64,000 nt of DNA from Anisodus tanguticus (GCA_034509755.1 CM067547.1:51177859-51241858), one strand, 5' to 3'. Numbered from the stretch's first letter, positions 1 through 12,177 are shown. Numbers and translations are program-made. Notes: generated from the letters alone by a model not told the origin.

Positions 1-1189
1 AATAATCAGACGGATAACCCCAAAACACACAAGTGGTAGAACGGGCCTGAAGTTTGTTAATTGTAGTTGACAGAAAAAGTGGATAGCATAAATACTCAAA
101 GACCTTAAGATGAGAATACGAAAGATCCTTATTATATAGAACTTTAAGGGGAGATTTAGATGCTAATCATTTGGTAAGAAGTACGTTAAGGAGGTAAGTA
201 GCCATTTATAGTGTATGATGCCAAAAAGAAGGGGGTACATAAGCATGGGCTAATAAAGTTCTAATAATATTATTAATGGTATGAATTTTTTGTTCGACTT
301 TCCCATTTTGTGAGGACGTATGAGGACAAGAAAAATGAAAAAACTATGCCATTAGCATCACAAAATTCCCGAAACAACCCATTATCATATTCCTTGCCAT
401 TATCACAATGAATACTTTTAATTTTCCGTTCTAATTGGGTACAGATGAATGCTCTAAATTTTAAGAATGTGGAAAAAATATGAGACTTTTTCGATAAAGG
501 AAAGGTCCACAAAAAATTAGAATAATCATCCAAAAATAGGATATAATAACGATGGCCCACAAAACTTAACACGGGGATGTCCATAAATTACTATGAATAA
601 TGTCAAACCACATCAAAGTACTAAAAGTAGAGACTACAAATGGTAATTTAACATGTTTTCCTAACGGACAAGAAGGACAAAATGGAGTACTACGTGTACC
701 CTTACAAGAAATAAAATTATTTTTATGCAAAGAAGAAATAATAGACGATCCCGGTTGACCCAAACGGGCATGCCACAAGGAAAGAGCAAGGGCGACAAAA
801 GTAGATGGTATGGCTTGGCTCGCGAAAGTGGTGGTATTTGTGATAGGATAAAGCTCTCCCCTACTATTGCATCTCATTAGAGGTATTCCCATTTTGAAAT
901 CTTTCACAAAAAACCCAAAGAGATCAAAATTAACAGAAACCCAATTAATAGTGGTGAATTTTCGGACAAATACCAAATTTTTAATTAAGTTAGGGGCATG
1001 AAGGGTATTTTTCAAAACTAGAGGTGGATGTGGGAAAGATAAATTTGTATGTCCATAACCGTGAATTGGAATTGAATTACCACTACCAATAATAATACCA
1101 TGATTTATGCTCAAATTGAAATAAGACGAGAGAGTACCTTTGTCAGACGTCACGTGAGAAGTAGCTCCGGTGTCCATATACCAATTCAC
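1..1189 (-). pseudogene. copia pol, protease and integrase part of element A
   Basis: Reading starts at the protease (NWYMDTGATSH, with the Asp-Thr-Gly catalytic triplet kept), passes through the GAG-pre-integrase zinc-binding region (HARLGQP then CPSC; the second His of the HHCC set is Gln here) and enters the integrase catalytic core near 584-273 (DNGKEYDNGLFREFCD, containing one of the acidic DDE residues). Frames change near 570-590 and again below 273, and the region runs off the window. Dead copy. Confidence 0.8.
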
Positions 1190-1226
1190 GTCTGGAGGAT
1201 TTAATCAAAGTGTTTGCATTGTGGTC

Positions 1227-2303
1227 TCAATATCTGTCAGAGTTGGTGTGGGGCCCACTGCCTAGAACGCCTGCGGAGGCCGAGGCCCAAGCAAACCTAC
1301 CTGCGGCCCGGCCCAGAAGTGAATCTTCTGGCAGTATTTGGACCCGAGAAACTGGGGCTGGCCTGTTGCCGGAACTGGGCCCAGTTACATGGGTAAGGGT
1401 TGGAAGGAAAATAAGAACTGTTGGGCCAAGGCCATTGGCCCAGTTCACGGCCAGGGGGCCCCACTGCTGGGACCAGTTGGCCTGTGGCCCACTGCAGCTG
1501 CCACCATTGTTTCGGCCGCCTCTGTTACCACGGCAATTGCCACCGCGGTTTTTGCCATTATTTTTACAATTTCGGCCCTTTTTGCCACCACCGTTGTTGC
1601 GGTGTTGGCCAGAATTCTCAGAGAATGAGTGAGGGTCGTCTGACGTGGTCATCATGGTGATGAAATTTTCACCTGTAGCTGCCTTTTTAGCTAAGCCGGC
1701 TTCTTCTAACGTGAGCATGGAACGTGCCTGATAAAAGGGGGGTAGAGGGTTACTTTGACGAAGTAGTGTGCCAACACTGTTATAGGCCTCAGACAGGCCT
1801 GAAACCATTTGGAGAATAAGACGATCATTGGTAACTGGCACACCAACGTTGCGGAGTTGGTCTGTCTATTCCTTCAACCTTTTACAATAGGCCAAAACGT
1901 TAGGAAAATCTACTATGTGAAAATTCCTGCTCGAGGGTGACATCATGGAAATTTTTGTTATCTTGGAATATATGACGCACCCTATTCCAAGTTTCCATTG
2001 CCTAATGCCGGGCTCAATAATCATTTGTAGGAGGTCGGTAGAAATAGTGGAATAAATCCACTGGAGAACGGTAGCATCAAGTGTCGTCGATAACGTAGGA
2101 TTTTCCTCGGGGTTAGGCACCTCCTCTGTGCCAGGTGTCGAGGGAATTATGTGATGGAGGACTTGATGTGAGCGTGCGTGAATTTTGAATAATTTCGCGC
2201 ATGTCGCGTGTTGGACGTTTTCTATTTCAAGAACAATAGAGATGTGGTTCCTGATGTTGAAAACTGTAAGGGCTGGATGAAACAGGTTCTTTGACGTAAA
2301 CAT
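1227..2303 (-). pseudogene. copia gag (UBN2-type) of element A, broken
   Basis: Gag polyprotein for the element's virus-like particle. It starts at 2303 (MFTSKNLFHPALTVFNI), reads the conserved gag helix region to about 1866, then continues in another frame at 1841-1227 (VTNDRLILQMVSGLSEAYNS and onward), so at least one frameshift lies near 1845-1865. The C-terminal part is rich in Asn, Gly, Lys and Arg with no CCHC zinc knuckle; scattered Cys residues look like CGN-to-TGN decay, because element B has Arg at equivalent places. Several other substitutions against element B also fit CpG decay. Confidence 0.8.
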
Positions 2304-2450
2304 AACGAAAGAACAATAGGAGAATTAAGGATTAGGAAGAAAATTTGGGAAGGTAAGAGGAAGAAGTCGACCGAAAATCGAGAAGGGTTCTCGAAATTTG
2401 AGCCGAGAGTAGAGGAAGAAAATTGGGAAGGGAGGTAGTCTAGACCTAGA

Positions 2451-2462
2451 CTTCTGATACCA
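2451..2462 (-). other. primer-binding site (Met-tRNA type) of element A
   Basis: Minus strand reads TGGTATCAGAAG directly after the LTR CA end. This matches the usual plant copia PBS TGGTATCAGAGC, complementary to the 3' end of initiator methionine tRNA. Confidence 0.75.
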
Positions 2463-2691
2463 TGAAAGAATTAATCCTTTGATTATTCTTATTGAATGAA
2501 TAGATATATATACAAGTTACAATCTCCAAATATGAAAAATTCTATTCCTACTAAACTTCTAATATCCTAGTTCTACTTGTACAAGAATTCTACAACTATG
2601 ATAATTATACAACATAATTTACAACTTCTATTTATGGTACAAGACTAGTCAAAACCGTGTATATCATAGGGATATACATGGTATTCTATCA
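2463..2691 (-). repeat. 5' LTR of copia element A
   Basis: On the minus strand the block begins TGATAG and ends TTTCA, directly before the primer-binding site. Its distal half aligns by eye with the element B LTRs (shared motifs include TTCTTGTAC, GGAATAGAATTT and AATAATCAA). The outer boundary at 2691 is inferred from the TG dinucleotide, because the second LTR and target duplication are outside the window. Confidence 0.65.
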
Positions 2692-3200
2692 AAGAAAGAC
2701 TCCCTAAGAGAGATTAATATATTCTTACATGATATCAAGAGCAAAAAACTAACCCTATTTCTTTCTTTCACCCGTAGGTTCCCCTCGGTTTCTTCAACCG
2801 GCGGCTGCTCTCGTGAGTGCAAAGTTTTCTTTTCTGTTTCCTTTACTCGAGAACCAGATAAGTCTTTTCTCTTCCTTTCTGGAGAAACGTTTTCTCTTCC
2901 TTTCTGATTTTTACACGAGAACCAAAGAGCGGTTGTCCTCTTTTACACGAGAAAGCACAGTGCTTTGCTTTCTGTCCCGAGAAACACATTACTTAGTCTT
3001 CCTTTTTCGCCCAAAAGCGTCGGAACAATGCTTTACTCGAGAAGCACATCACTTTCTGCCCCTGTTTACTTTGTCCTTTACCCGAAATATATATATACAT
3101 TTATTTATATATATATATATTTATTTATATATATATATATATATTTTAATGGCAGCATCGACACAACACTGTCCAGCATTAAGGACATGCCTGCGTTCTT
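2692..3200 (+). other. possible leader remnant of another copia element
   Basis: At 2730-2742 the plus strand has TGATATCAAGAGC after a CA dinucleotide, resembling a mutated LTR-end/PBS junction in the opposite orientation to element A. It is followed by a pyrimidine-rich stretch with repeated TTTACTCGAGAA/TTTACACGAGAA blocks, then an imperfect TA/TTTA microsatellite (about 3090-3145). A low-complexity 133-residue open frame lies here, but I do not believe it codes. It ends about 150 bases before the NRPB7 start. Confidence 0.35.
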
Positions 3201-3362
3201 ACAATTCTAGGTAACACTTTAAATAATTATAAAAATAGGTTATTTGTGCAAACTTTGTCCAATGGTTGACAGGGTTTAGACATACCCGGCCGAATATAGG
3301 CTATAGCTACGCTTCCTTCCACTTGTGTGTTCCCCAATCTCAGATTTTCCTCAAACTCAAAC

Positions 3363-6300
3363 ATGTTTTTCCACATAGTATTGGAAAGAAACATGCAACT
3401 TCATCCACGTCACTTCGGCCGTGACCTTCGTGATAAACTCGTCTCCAAACTCATGAAAGATGTCGAAGGCACTTGCAGGTTAACATAAACCCTAATTGAG
3501 TATTCAATTGTCGCGAGTATCTTTTATTTTATAGATTTCAAACTAGTAGTAATAGGTATTAATTTCTTGGGTTTATCTTATTTTTGTGGTAAAGACTAGA
3601 TTTTTATTGGTAATGATAAGTCAATTGTTGAGAATTAGCTCTACTATGTGCTTTTATTTGTGGGAGGGCGAGCATTGTCGCAATGGTAGAGTTTCAATAT
3701 TTGTCATATCTTCTGGTATATTGAATTTCTCAATTTCCCTCTTGCTTTAATGTTAAATTTCGTTTAAAATTGTTGTTTAAGATTTCGTATTTTTTTTTTT
3801 TGCAGTGGTCGACACGGTTTTATAGTGGCGATTACTGGGATTGAAAGCGTTGGCAAAGGTTTAATCCGTGACGGAACGGGTTTTGTTACTTTCCCAGTGA
3901 AGTATCAATGTGTTGTGTTTCGACCTTTCAAAGGTGAGATTTTGGAAGCTGTTGTTACCATGGTTAACAAGGTAAGAAATTCTTCGTTGCATTAAAATTT
4001 GGTCATCATTCATATACCGCTCGGATTAATGGGATAAAGTAGAGAGGAATTGATGCTGATGAATTAAATACGTAGTTGATTCCAACTAGTTCATGATTGA
4101 TATTTAGATTGATCCAACTCCCTTCCTTTCAATTTATGTGTCTTTTAAAAAAGTGAAAAACACTTTTGAATCTTGTGGTCTTAAGCTAATGATATGTATA
4201 ATGTACCAAAATACCCTTTAATCTTGTGGTCTTAAACATGCTATGTGGGATTTTGGAATTAAAAAGTTGTCAATATACGAAAGAAGTATTCTTTTTGAAA
4301 CAAACAAGTTGAAAAGGAGGGAGTAATAAATAGCTCGGAGTAAATGGGGGCTCAAATAGAGCGAATCTTATGCAGATGAAGTAAATTGTCGATTCCGATT
4401 AGTTTGAGATTGAGATTCCGATTGATTGATAGGCATAGACTTTTTATGAGCGATTGATTGATAGGTGAGGGAAAGACTTAGATTGTCCCTTAAGTACGGG
4501 CATAGAAGTATATTTTTCCTTTGCTAGTGAATATAGAGCATCCCTTATCTTTGTAAAAGTGGACAATTTTGGTCTCTCTTAATAGAGTTACTAAAACTAA
4601 CGGGAAGGCCTAAAGTCAACGCCCAGCGGTAATGATAAAACTAAACTAAAGAACCACTGATGGAAGAGAAGAGAACCATTTCTTCTTCGCAGTCCATGGT
4701 GAAGAATTACTGCTACCAAAACTCTCCTTTCAGAAAATTCATAACAAGTAAAAGACCAAAATGGATAGCAAATTTGAGATTCTAACAGAAGTTTTCATTC
4801 TTTAACCCAAAAACAAGTAAAACACATAGATCTCGCATCTTTTTGAAAATTGGATTACATAAATGTCAAACAAAATTTCGGTGATTAAAGATTCAACCTT
4901 TAATTTTTTGCCATATGTTTCACAAGTTTAAAAGAAAAGAAACATAAAACAGAAAAGGGATAAAAAGGTAATTATTTAAAGCTCCACACTTCGTCAGCAG
5001 TTTCCTTAGAAAATCCCCGGAAGAAGAATCTATTTCAGAAGCGATCCTTTGAACATTAGGCAGAATATCATTCTTGAAATTATGAAGAAAAAAGTACCAT
5101 TCTCTCTTTTATAAAGATGAGGGATTTTATATTCACTTGTATAGATAAGGGACAAAATTACTCCTATGCCCATACTTAAGGACTAGATACTTTATGATTG
5201 TGAAATGTTGCACATGGGACTTTTGCAAGGTAAGAAATTTTTAATGCATTATACTTGGTCATAATTTATATATAGCGAATAAACTGGTGTGACATGGATG
5301 CAGACAATCATATATCCGATTCTAACTAGTTTGGCATTGAGGTGATTGATTGATTGAGGACCTCTTTTGTTGGGAATCATATTTTGGTGTAGGTTTTCTT
5401 CTTTTGGTATATGGCTTGTACGAGGTTCCCACAATTGTTAATAAAATTATTTACCTTATCTAAGAAAAGTGGTTGATTGACCAATAGATATTTTGTGATT
5501 GATTGATTGACGGACCTATGGATACTTTATGATTGTGGAACATTGCATACCGTACTTTTTGCAAGGGAAGAATTTTCATTATGGCATTGATATTAGTCTT
5601 GTTAGAGAACCCCTAATTTGGTTTACAAGTTAAATTAATTACTACCAGTTAGGAATGCAATGGGTCTGAATGTAGCAGAATGGATATAGAAGATTCATAT
5701 ATATAGCTGACTCTTCACGGTTGAAGTGTAGTTGATTGACTGTTTGAAATTAGTTAATCTTTCCCCCCTCTACCTATAGATATTTTATTGTTGCTGAATA
5801 TTTGCAGATGGGATTTTTTGCTGAAGCAGGGCCTGTGCAGATTTTTGTTTCAAATCATGTGAGTTTGTTCTCCATTTTTTAATATTTAGACCAGGATATG
5901 TTGCTCATTCACAACCTACTGTACATTTTCTTTAGCGTGACATATTACAAGCTCATACCCAGCTATGTGCATGGTTGCATGAGTCAATTTGATGTATGGA
6001 AATTTAATATGATAACGAAATGTACCAGTAAAAAAATATGGCAATGAAATGTATTTTGCATGTATTTTCTATTGCAAAAGCAGGAATTTTAACTTCTTTT
6101 AGAAAGGTAGATGTAAATTATTGATTCTTCAAAGATGTTTTTGTTCAATCTTCATAAATGTCTCTACATTTTCTTTTTGTGTTTATTTTCCCTTGATTTG
6201 GAAACCCCTTTGGTGATGCAAACTCTCAAGTCCCAACCGATTGGTTGGAACCAGAGGGGTTCATCACTATAACAAACCCTGATAATCCAACTAGTTATTC

Positions 6301-9300
6301 TGTTTCTAATGTGTTAATTTCAATAAAAGAATGAAGAAGGAAGCCAGAATTCAAAGGTCGGTAGTTTCTCATATGATATTAACTTAATTTGAATATCCAG
6401 TTTAAGATTATCTTTGTAACTGCTAAGTAGTCTATAGTATAATATTTCTAGTGTGATTCTTGACTATATCATTTGTATCAGTTAGATGTTCCACGAAGCT
6501 CATTTATCAATAAATAAAACAAAATGATTTCCGCCTAACTAAATAAGTACTCTGCCTAATATAAATAGTCCTTAAGAGTTATGCTTAGGATCATATTGTT
6601 CATGGCACTCATGTTAGACATTTTTAAAATTAAACTATATTGAGTTTCTTACCTTAGCTCCTTAAGTGAACTTCATTGATGCCTCGATTATTTAAGAGGT
6701 GTATGTGTGACTAGTCACTAGTGGTGGTGGGAATCTCGGCAGAGGAAAAATGTTGTGGCCTAATGGTTAACTAAGCGGATACATACCATGGAGAACAGGG
6801 TTCAGAACGTCAAATCCCTGCAGAGACAAAAAATCTGCAATTGGGTGATTTCTTCTCTTCAGCCTATGCCTTAGTGGGAAGAGTTAACCTATAACTCTAT
6901 TGGTGGGAGGTAACAAGTATCCGGTGGAAAAGTCTGGGTATGCATAAGCTGGTCTGGACACCATTGTCATCAAGAAAACAAGTGGTGGGAAATGTGAGCC
7001 TCTAGTGGGGATAGTTATAGTCATAGAATACATTTGTGCTACATACTGAGTTTACAAACCAATGAAGAAAAGAAAGCAGATCTTATGCAGTCAAGGGTCG
7101 CATGATACTATTGTATAGTAGATGACAGAAATCGAGGACGCCAGCTTTCAAACCAAGTCTAATCAATCTGTCTCTATTATAGTATTTCTTTTTTGCAGAT
7201 TAGAAAATCAGTTTATTGGCACAATGGAGAAATCCATATGCCATATAAAAAGTATATGACATGAACAACTGCTATGCGAAAAGATAGTTTCACCCTTTTT
7301 ATCCTTTTGCATTTACTACTTGGATTATGTTCTCCAAAATTGAAGGAGTTCTTTATTCTTCTCCACTGTTAAGGAGTTCTTGTATTCTGTTGTCCAAAAT
7401 TGTAGGTCAGATAGATGGGTTTAGTATCAATTCATGCAAAGATGCTTTGGTGATCTAAATAGCTTTCTAACGAAATCTCTCCTTTCAACTCTCAGTGGAT
7501 TGCCTTAAAAGGACTTAACAAAGAAATTGACAGAAGATCATTCTCAAAAAAGAAATTGACAGAATATGCCGTTTAGTTTCCAATATCACTTTGGCGACTT
7601 TGGATATGTCTGTGAAAGTGTGCTTTTTCTACTAGTTTAAACTTTTAGATGAGGTGGTCATGTTTAATTAGGTATCAGGCTATGCCTCATCCCTGATGTT
7701 GGATTACCCGATGTTAGGGCCTAGATATTATTCACGTCCATATGTCCAACCTTGGTTGTGCAAGGGGTGTTGTAATCATACATTGGTTTGAGGGAATGAG
7801 GCTATAGTCTCTTTATATGATCTTGGACAATCCTGGCTTCGTAGGTAGCTTTAGGATTAAGTGCAAGCTCTATTCTTATTAAGTCAGTAGTTCCTGGTAC
7901 ATGTCTACTTCCTAGTCTTGTACGTCCTGAAATTTAGGTTCCAGAAGATTACTGTTCTTTGCCTGTAGCTATTAATACAGCAGGGTCATGAGAGAGACAG
8001 TCTAATGAAGAACCCATTTTTTTGTGAGAAGTTAGGGCACCGTACCGACTGGTATAATTGTTCTAAAAGTCTTTGTATTTCCTGAAATTAGGATACTCAG
8101 TCATTACTGTTACAGATAACCTTCTAGCCTTAAAGTTTCCTTCTGAAATTAGGTCCCAAAGATGAATGTCTTGTCCTCTTACTACTTTATGCAGACAGGT
8201 TTGAGGGAGACAATCTAATCAAAAACCTTTTAATCGAAGTTATGGCACTATTATTTTTGTGTTGAGGCATGATATTTCCTGAAAGTGTAGTACTTAAGGT
8301 TGCTCATCTATGTCCTTATGAAATTCTGGCCTCAAAAGGATAATTGTTTCTTGGTCCCTAGCTACTTATACAACAAGGCAAGAGAGAAACAATCTGATCA
8401 AGAACCTCTTTTAGTCTTAAGTAATGTCACCTTGGTATTATCTTGTAAATCCACCAACCAGATAAATTTTTGAAACCAACCAGATTAATTGTTCTGTATA
8501 TTTTGATATCATAATCTCTTTTTATCAGATATACTGCATAAGTGCCATTCAAAAATTCAAATCTTGACGAAGCTCCCTTGTTCAAAGATAGTATTTTTTC
8601 ATGATATCTTGCTAAACTTATCTAAGAAATTAAAGAAAAGCATTGCTAATCCGTCAGGCCTTTGTACTCCGTGATTCCATGTTCCTACTCATTCTTGAGT
8701 TCTTCTCCAGTGCATTTGATCTCATTTAGCAAAGTAGACAGAGGGAGAGGAGGAAAAGAGAACCACTATGGAAAGCCACGAAAGAAACTTTTTCTCCTGC
8801 GACTTCAGGCTGTGAACGAAGAAAGCAATCCATTAATATGCAAGGGACTCCTCTGTTTTATAATACGGTTAAAAACAATTAGATCAGTTGAATTAGTTTG
8901 CCAAACAAAAAATTGAAAACTCGTCGGTTCCTAGACCAATATTCCAAGTGAAAAGTTTAAGAACTCCCAGACTGCTAATATACAGTCCATTGATGCATGT
9001 AAAAGCTTACATAGGCCTTTTTCTCACATCTGTTTGTGTTTGACCCTTGGATTTCCAACAGTTGATACCAGATGACATGGAGTTTCAGTCAGGGGATGTG
9101 CCAAATTATACAACTTCAGATGGCTCGGTGTGTAACATTTTATTTGCTTACTTTATCTCTTCCTTTTGAAAAATTTTCAGCTTGTAGATGTAATTCAGTA
9201 GTTTGATTTATTCATCTTTTGCAGGTTAAAATTCAGAAGGAAAGTGAAGTTAGATTGAAGATTATTGGAACACGTGTTGATGCAACAGAAATTGTATGTC

Positions 9301-10375
9301 AACAACTCTCCTTTTTATTTTGTGCATCATCCTGAAAACTTTTACTTGATGCCCTGAAATTTTGATAACAGTCTTACTCACTGTACGAAGTTTGCCAATA
9401 TTAGGTAACAAAAGCCGATTTATCCCTTTGATATCAACAAATAGATGTTTGAGTCATTTGTGCACACTTTTAGTTAGTGAATCCATGTTCTCTTTCTTTT
9501 GGGGTCGAATGGGGGTTTTCTATTGAGGAACATTAAGTGGCTAGGATAAAAGTAAACTAATGTGACAGGAGAAGGTCCTGAAACGGGGAAGGGTGGAGAA
9601 GAGGGAATATCTCAGTGAATTTGAGATACGAGGGAATGTTATTTTTGTCTACTATTATGCTAGTCAGTCTCTTTCTTCTTCTCCCCCTCCTTTGGGTGGA
9701 GGCTATGTTGTTCGAATACTCCAAAAAATGCCGCCCCACTGGTGTTGGATCCCAAAAAAATGCAAGCCGTATCCCATACCCTTCAATGAAGTTGACTAGT
9801 AACTAGAAACCACGAATAATTAATTAAAAATAAAATAATCAAGTCATAGTAACACAATAATCATTGGTCATTCAACTTAATTAAATAGAAATCGAGTTAA
9901 ATTGCATTGTTGCTTAAAAATAAAAGTTATCTTTTCAACAAAAAAAAAAAAAACCAGTGCCGATCGTGTCCTGAATTCTAAAATTTATGTGATGACGAAT
10001 CTGACCCCTAGATCCGCACGCGTGTTGAATACCCGCCCGCGTATCCGAGCAACATAGGTTGGGGTGGGAAATATTGGGACATAAAGTGGCAACACTTTGT
10101 GATTGGGAATTGACCCACAGGGTGTATCAAGAAAGGGAGGAAGAGAATAGGACCATAGCTACTGCAACCTTTTTATCAAGGATATACAAGCACAGGTCCC
10201 GAAGATAGTTTCAAGCAATAATAAGAACTCTTAAGAGTTCTCATTTATTTGAGTTGCATGGATTCTTCGTAATCTCCCTAACATGTTGGTTTCCCATTTC
10301 CTATTTCAGTTCTGTATTGGTACGATAAAGGATGATTTCCTGGGTGTGATTAGTGATCCAGGCACAAATGCTTGA
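3363..10375 (+). CDS. NRPB7: DNA-directed RNA polymerase II subunit RPB7, six exons
   Basis: RPB7 pairs with RPB4 to form the stalk of nuclear RNA polymerase II, binding nascent RNA and supporting initiation. Exons, by GT-AG splice sites and unbroken frame, are 3363-3478, 3806-3971, 5808-5858, 9062-9127, 9225-9293 and 10310-10375 (TGA). They give 177 residues, close to the usual plant 176. The N terminus (MFFHIVLERNMQLHPRHFGR) is the RNP-like tip domain; the second half, from about residue 80, is the S1/OB fold (VVTMVNKMGFFAEAGPVQIF). The end, SDPGTNA, is typical of the family. The start is chosen because it gives the conserved MFFHI opening. Introns 2 (1.8 kb) and 3 (3.2 kb) are swollen by repeats, but the coding sequence is intact. 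The plant paralogues NRPD7/NRPE7 are possible; the close match to the RPB7 consensus favours the Pol II subunit. Confidence 0.93.
4117..4326. mobile_element. Stowaway-like MITE in NRPB7 intron 2
   Basis: Ends are CTCCCTTCCTTTCAATTTATG on the left (about 4119) and AACAAGTTGAAAAGGAGGGAGTA on the right, forming terminal inverted repeats of the CTCCCTCCGT type common to plant Tc1/mariner MITEs. It is about 210 bp long and non-coding. The left TA flank is not clean. Confidence 0.65.
4473..5195. mobile_element. fold-back element with long inverted ends, intron 2
   Basis: The left end (4478-4560: GATTGTCCCTTAAGTACGGG, later CCCTTATCTTTGTAAAAG) is repeated in inverted orientation at the right end (5100-5190: CTTTTATAAAGATGAGGG and CCCATACTTAAGGACTAG). 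Arms are about 80-90 nt and imperfect; the interior of roughly 550 bp is non-coding. No clear target duplication was found. Confidence 0.5.
6753..6985 (+). mobile_element. tRNA-derived SINE in NRPB7 intron 3
   Basis: It begins with an A-box-like GTGGCCTAATGGTTAA, contains CAAATCCCTGCAGAGAC as a decayed B-box region, and ends ...AAGCTGGTCTGGACACCATTG followed by an A-rich tail. The same family is seen at 16587-16775 (plus) and at 38668-42614 (minus). Confidence 0.75.
7900..8450 (+). repeat. three degenerate tandem repeats of about 180-195 bp, intron 3
   Basis: Units near 7900-8075, 8076-8270 and 8271-8450 share the order CCTGAAATTAGG, then a CTTGTCCTC/CTTGGTCCCTAGCTA-type block, GAGAGAGACAGTCTAAT (or close), AAGAACC, TTAAGTTAGGGCACC-like and GGTATNAT. 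Divergence is high, so the duplication is old. Confidence 0.6.
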
Positions 10376-11279
10376 TACGCGCACAAGTGCTTGACCTTTG
10401 TATAGATGCTGCTACTGTTCCTTTTGAGAAGTGATGTTTTCATGGTTGACCTATTGTAATAGAAGCTTCATGTAATTTTCTCTTGAGAAACGAAATTCTT
10501 CGTACATTGTCCAAAGTTTATTTGTATTCTAGGCCAGATTTGTCTCTGCAGCTAGATTCCAAGGTAAGGTTTTGTCCTCTTTACTTGTACCTTTTCTTTT
10601 TTAGGTACTATTAAATTAAAGTTCACGTAGGTACTTTTACTTGGCAGATAAACGTTCATCTCCAATTTATGCTTCTATATTGGAAAACTTAAAAGGTTAT
10701 ATCTCTGTTAATGTGGCCACACTTGTGAGATTACACTGGGTATATTGTTGTATGCCTCGTTATGTCGGTTAATGATACATTTCAACAGTGTTTTCCATTA
10801 AATGAGATATCTATTGAGGGTTATATTATGTCTTTCTCCTATTATGACCTTTTTGAGTTCATTGAACAAATGAGCTTAAGGTTTGAGAACCAGTGAAACA
10901 TCAATTGGTAAGCAATCTGATATGCTATTCTTGTGACTGCGGTTAGCACAACGTATTTTACTCCCTCCCCCTTTTATTTGGTTACTTATTAGTCCGTTTA
11001 GAAAAGAATGATGCAAACTTTAAACTTTCAATAGGCCACAGTTATCTTATTGCATGTTTAAGATGCAAGTTCCAAAAATCTGTTTCTTTTTTTTTCATGT
11101 AAAACAAACATAATCTTTTTAGGTTTGATTACCCAAAAAAAGTTAAGTTTTAGATGACTTGCGTTACGATCTATATTTAGGTCAAATTAGCCCAACTTAT
11201 CTTTACCTAAAACGAATTTTGAGTAACCGTAGTGTACTTAACATGGCGATGAAAACACACCAATGCATTTTGAGTAACC

Positions 11280-11570
11280 AATGCATCCCAACTCACCTCG
11301 TCACTCCCACCTGCCCCCTACCCACCTCCTTCCCCCACCCCTACCCTCTACCCCGCCTACCTGGTCTCTATCCCACCCTTACCTCCCACCCCCATGTACC
11401 ACCCCCGCCGCTACCCCCTATCCCACCCTACACCACGAGAAGTTGCACTTTAAATTAAAAAATCTCATACTATTTTATTTGAATATATGCAAATGCTTTT
11501 AAAATGATATTTTCAACTTGCATTTCATACCAAACACATAATTTATTTTTCTATCATACCAAAGACACCC
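11280..11570. mobile_element. MITE with C-tract core, left-truncated copy (copy 1)
   Basis: The right end, ATCATACCAAAGACACCC followed by TAA, and a 155-base block of C-tracts (11284-11440) match the MITEs at 51898-52202 and 60071-60491. The spacing from the C-tract block to the right end (about 130 bp) and the intervening motif ATGC...GATATTTTC are also shared. The left terminal repeat is missing. Confidence 0.65.
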
Positions 11571-11696
11571 TAAGGGATGCCTCTTTCTCACAAGTTTGAT
11601 TTCACGGCAGGACGGAGCCATAGTGAAAGCTGCGGGTTTGCGGAACTCAAAACACGTGACACCTTATTAATTAGGAATAGTGCAAACACTCTAATA

Positions 11697-12068
11697 GCAT
11701 GTTTGATAAGCTTTTAAAATCTGCTTATTTTGAAAAATAATTTTTTCAAAAGAGTTTTTCAAAAAAGTATTTTTAATCGGTTTGTGTTGGCCAATTAATT
11801 TAAAAAAAAAATACTTTTGAGCAACAATTAGTGTTTGGTCAAACGTTTAAAAAATATTTCTAAGTGTATTTTTCTAAAAAATACTTTAAAAAAAATGCTT
11901 CTGGACAAAAGTTATTTTTTAACTTCTGAAAAAATGCTTCTGCTACTCCTCAAAAGTACTTATTTTTCTTCCAAAAGTTTGACCAAACACCTCAATTTTT
12001 TTAAAATAAGCACTTTTTGAAAAAAAAAAAGCACTTTTAGGAAAAAATAAACTTGGTCAAACAAGCTA
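11697..12068. mobile_element. AT-rich fold-back MITE, family F (copy 1)
   Basis: It begins AATAGCATGTTTGATAAGC and ends AACTTGGTCAAACAAGCTA, with internal inverted pairs such as TTTGTGTTGGCCAATTAATTT, AAAAGTTTGACCAAACACC and AGCACTTTTAG. Related copies are at 17762-18112, 28745-29290 and 43190-43455. Non-coding. Confidence 0.7.
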
Positions 12069-12177
12069 TAATTACTAAAGTTTTATCTGCCCCCATCCTA
12101 AATGCACAATTGCACATCACATACAATTTCTTTTGGGGTTAATTTTATGGAGTTTGGATTAATTTTACACACACCTC

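Larger units (their letters stand above)
1..2691 (-). mobile_element. Ty1/copia retrotransposon A, truncated by window edge
   Basis: The minus strand reads, from right to left, a 229-bp LTR (2463-2691), a primer-binding site complementary to initiator Met-tRNA, a gag region, a protease with an Asp-Thr-Gly triplet and the start of integrase. Order PR-INT after gag is that of Ty1/copia. The gag and protease regions match element B (21596-26736) closely, so both belong to one family. RT and RNase H would lie beyond base 1. Several frame breaks show the copy is inactive. Confidence 0.88.
3960..5810 (+). repeat. degenerate direct duplications inside NRPB7 intron 2
   Basis: The sequence after the exon 2 donor (CAAGGTAAGAAATT at 3968) recurs at 5226 (GCAAGGTAAGAAATT) and, weaker, at 5562. 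Each recurrence is preceded by ATTGTG(A/G)AA and CATGGGACTTTTGC or similar, resembling the start of exon 3 (ATGGGATTTTTTGC at 5808). The copies also carry GATTGATTGATTG-type tails resembling the 3' ends of RTE LINEs (about 4054-4140, 4370-4440, 5290-5355, 5690-5755). The copies have lost the acceptor AG, so they should be silent. Confidence 0.5.
10376..12127. other. NRPB7 3' flank and gene-free stretch
   Basis: No coding frame was recognised. It holds the probable NRPB7 3' UTR, a partial Stowaway-like end (TACTCCCTCCCCC near 10962) and the two MITEs listed separately at 11280-11570 and 11697-12068. Pro-rich open frames at 11159-11502 come only from the C-tract core of the first MITE. Confidence 0.6.

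Noticed and set aside
1210..1660. Pro/Arg-rich plus-strand frames of 60-140 residues
   Set aside because: Antisense shadow of the gag tail of copia element A.
2813..3214. 133-residue plus-strand open frame upstream of NRPB7
   Set aside because: Low-complexity pyrimidine-rich sequence plus a TA microsatellite, no family similarity, in a likely retroelement leader.
11159..11502. Pro-rich frames of 73-99 residues
   Set aside because: Arise from the C-tract core of a MITE; no start context or homologue recognised.
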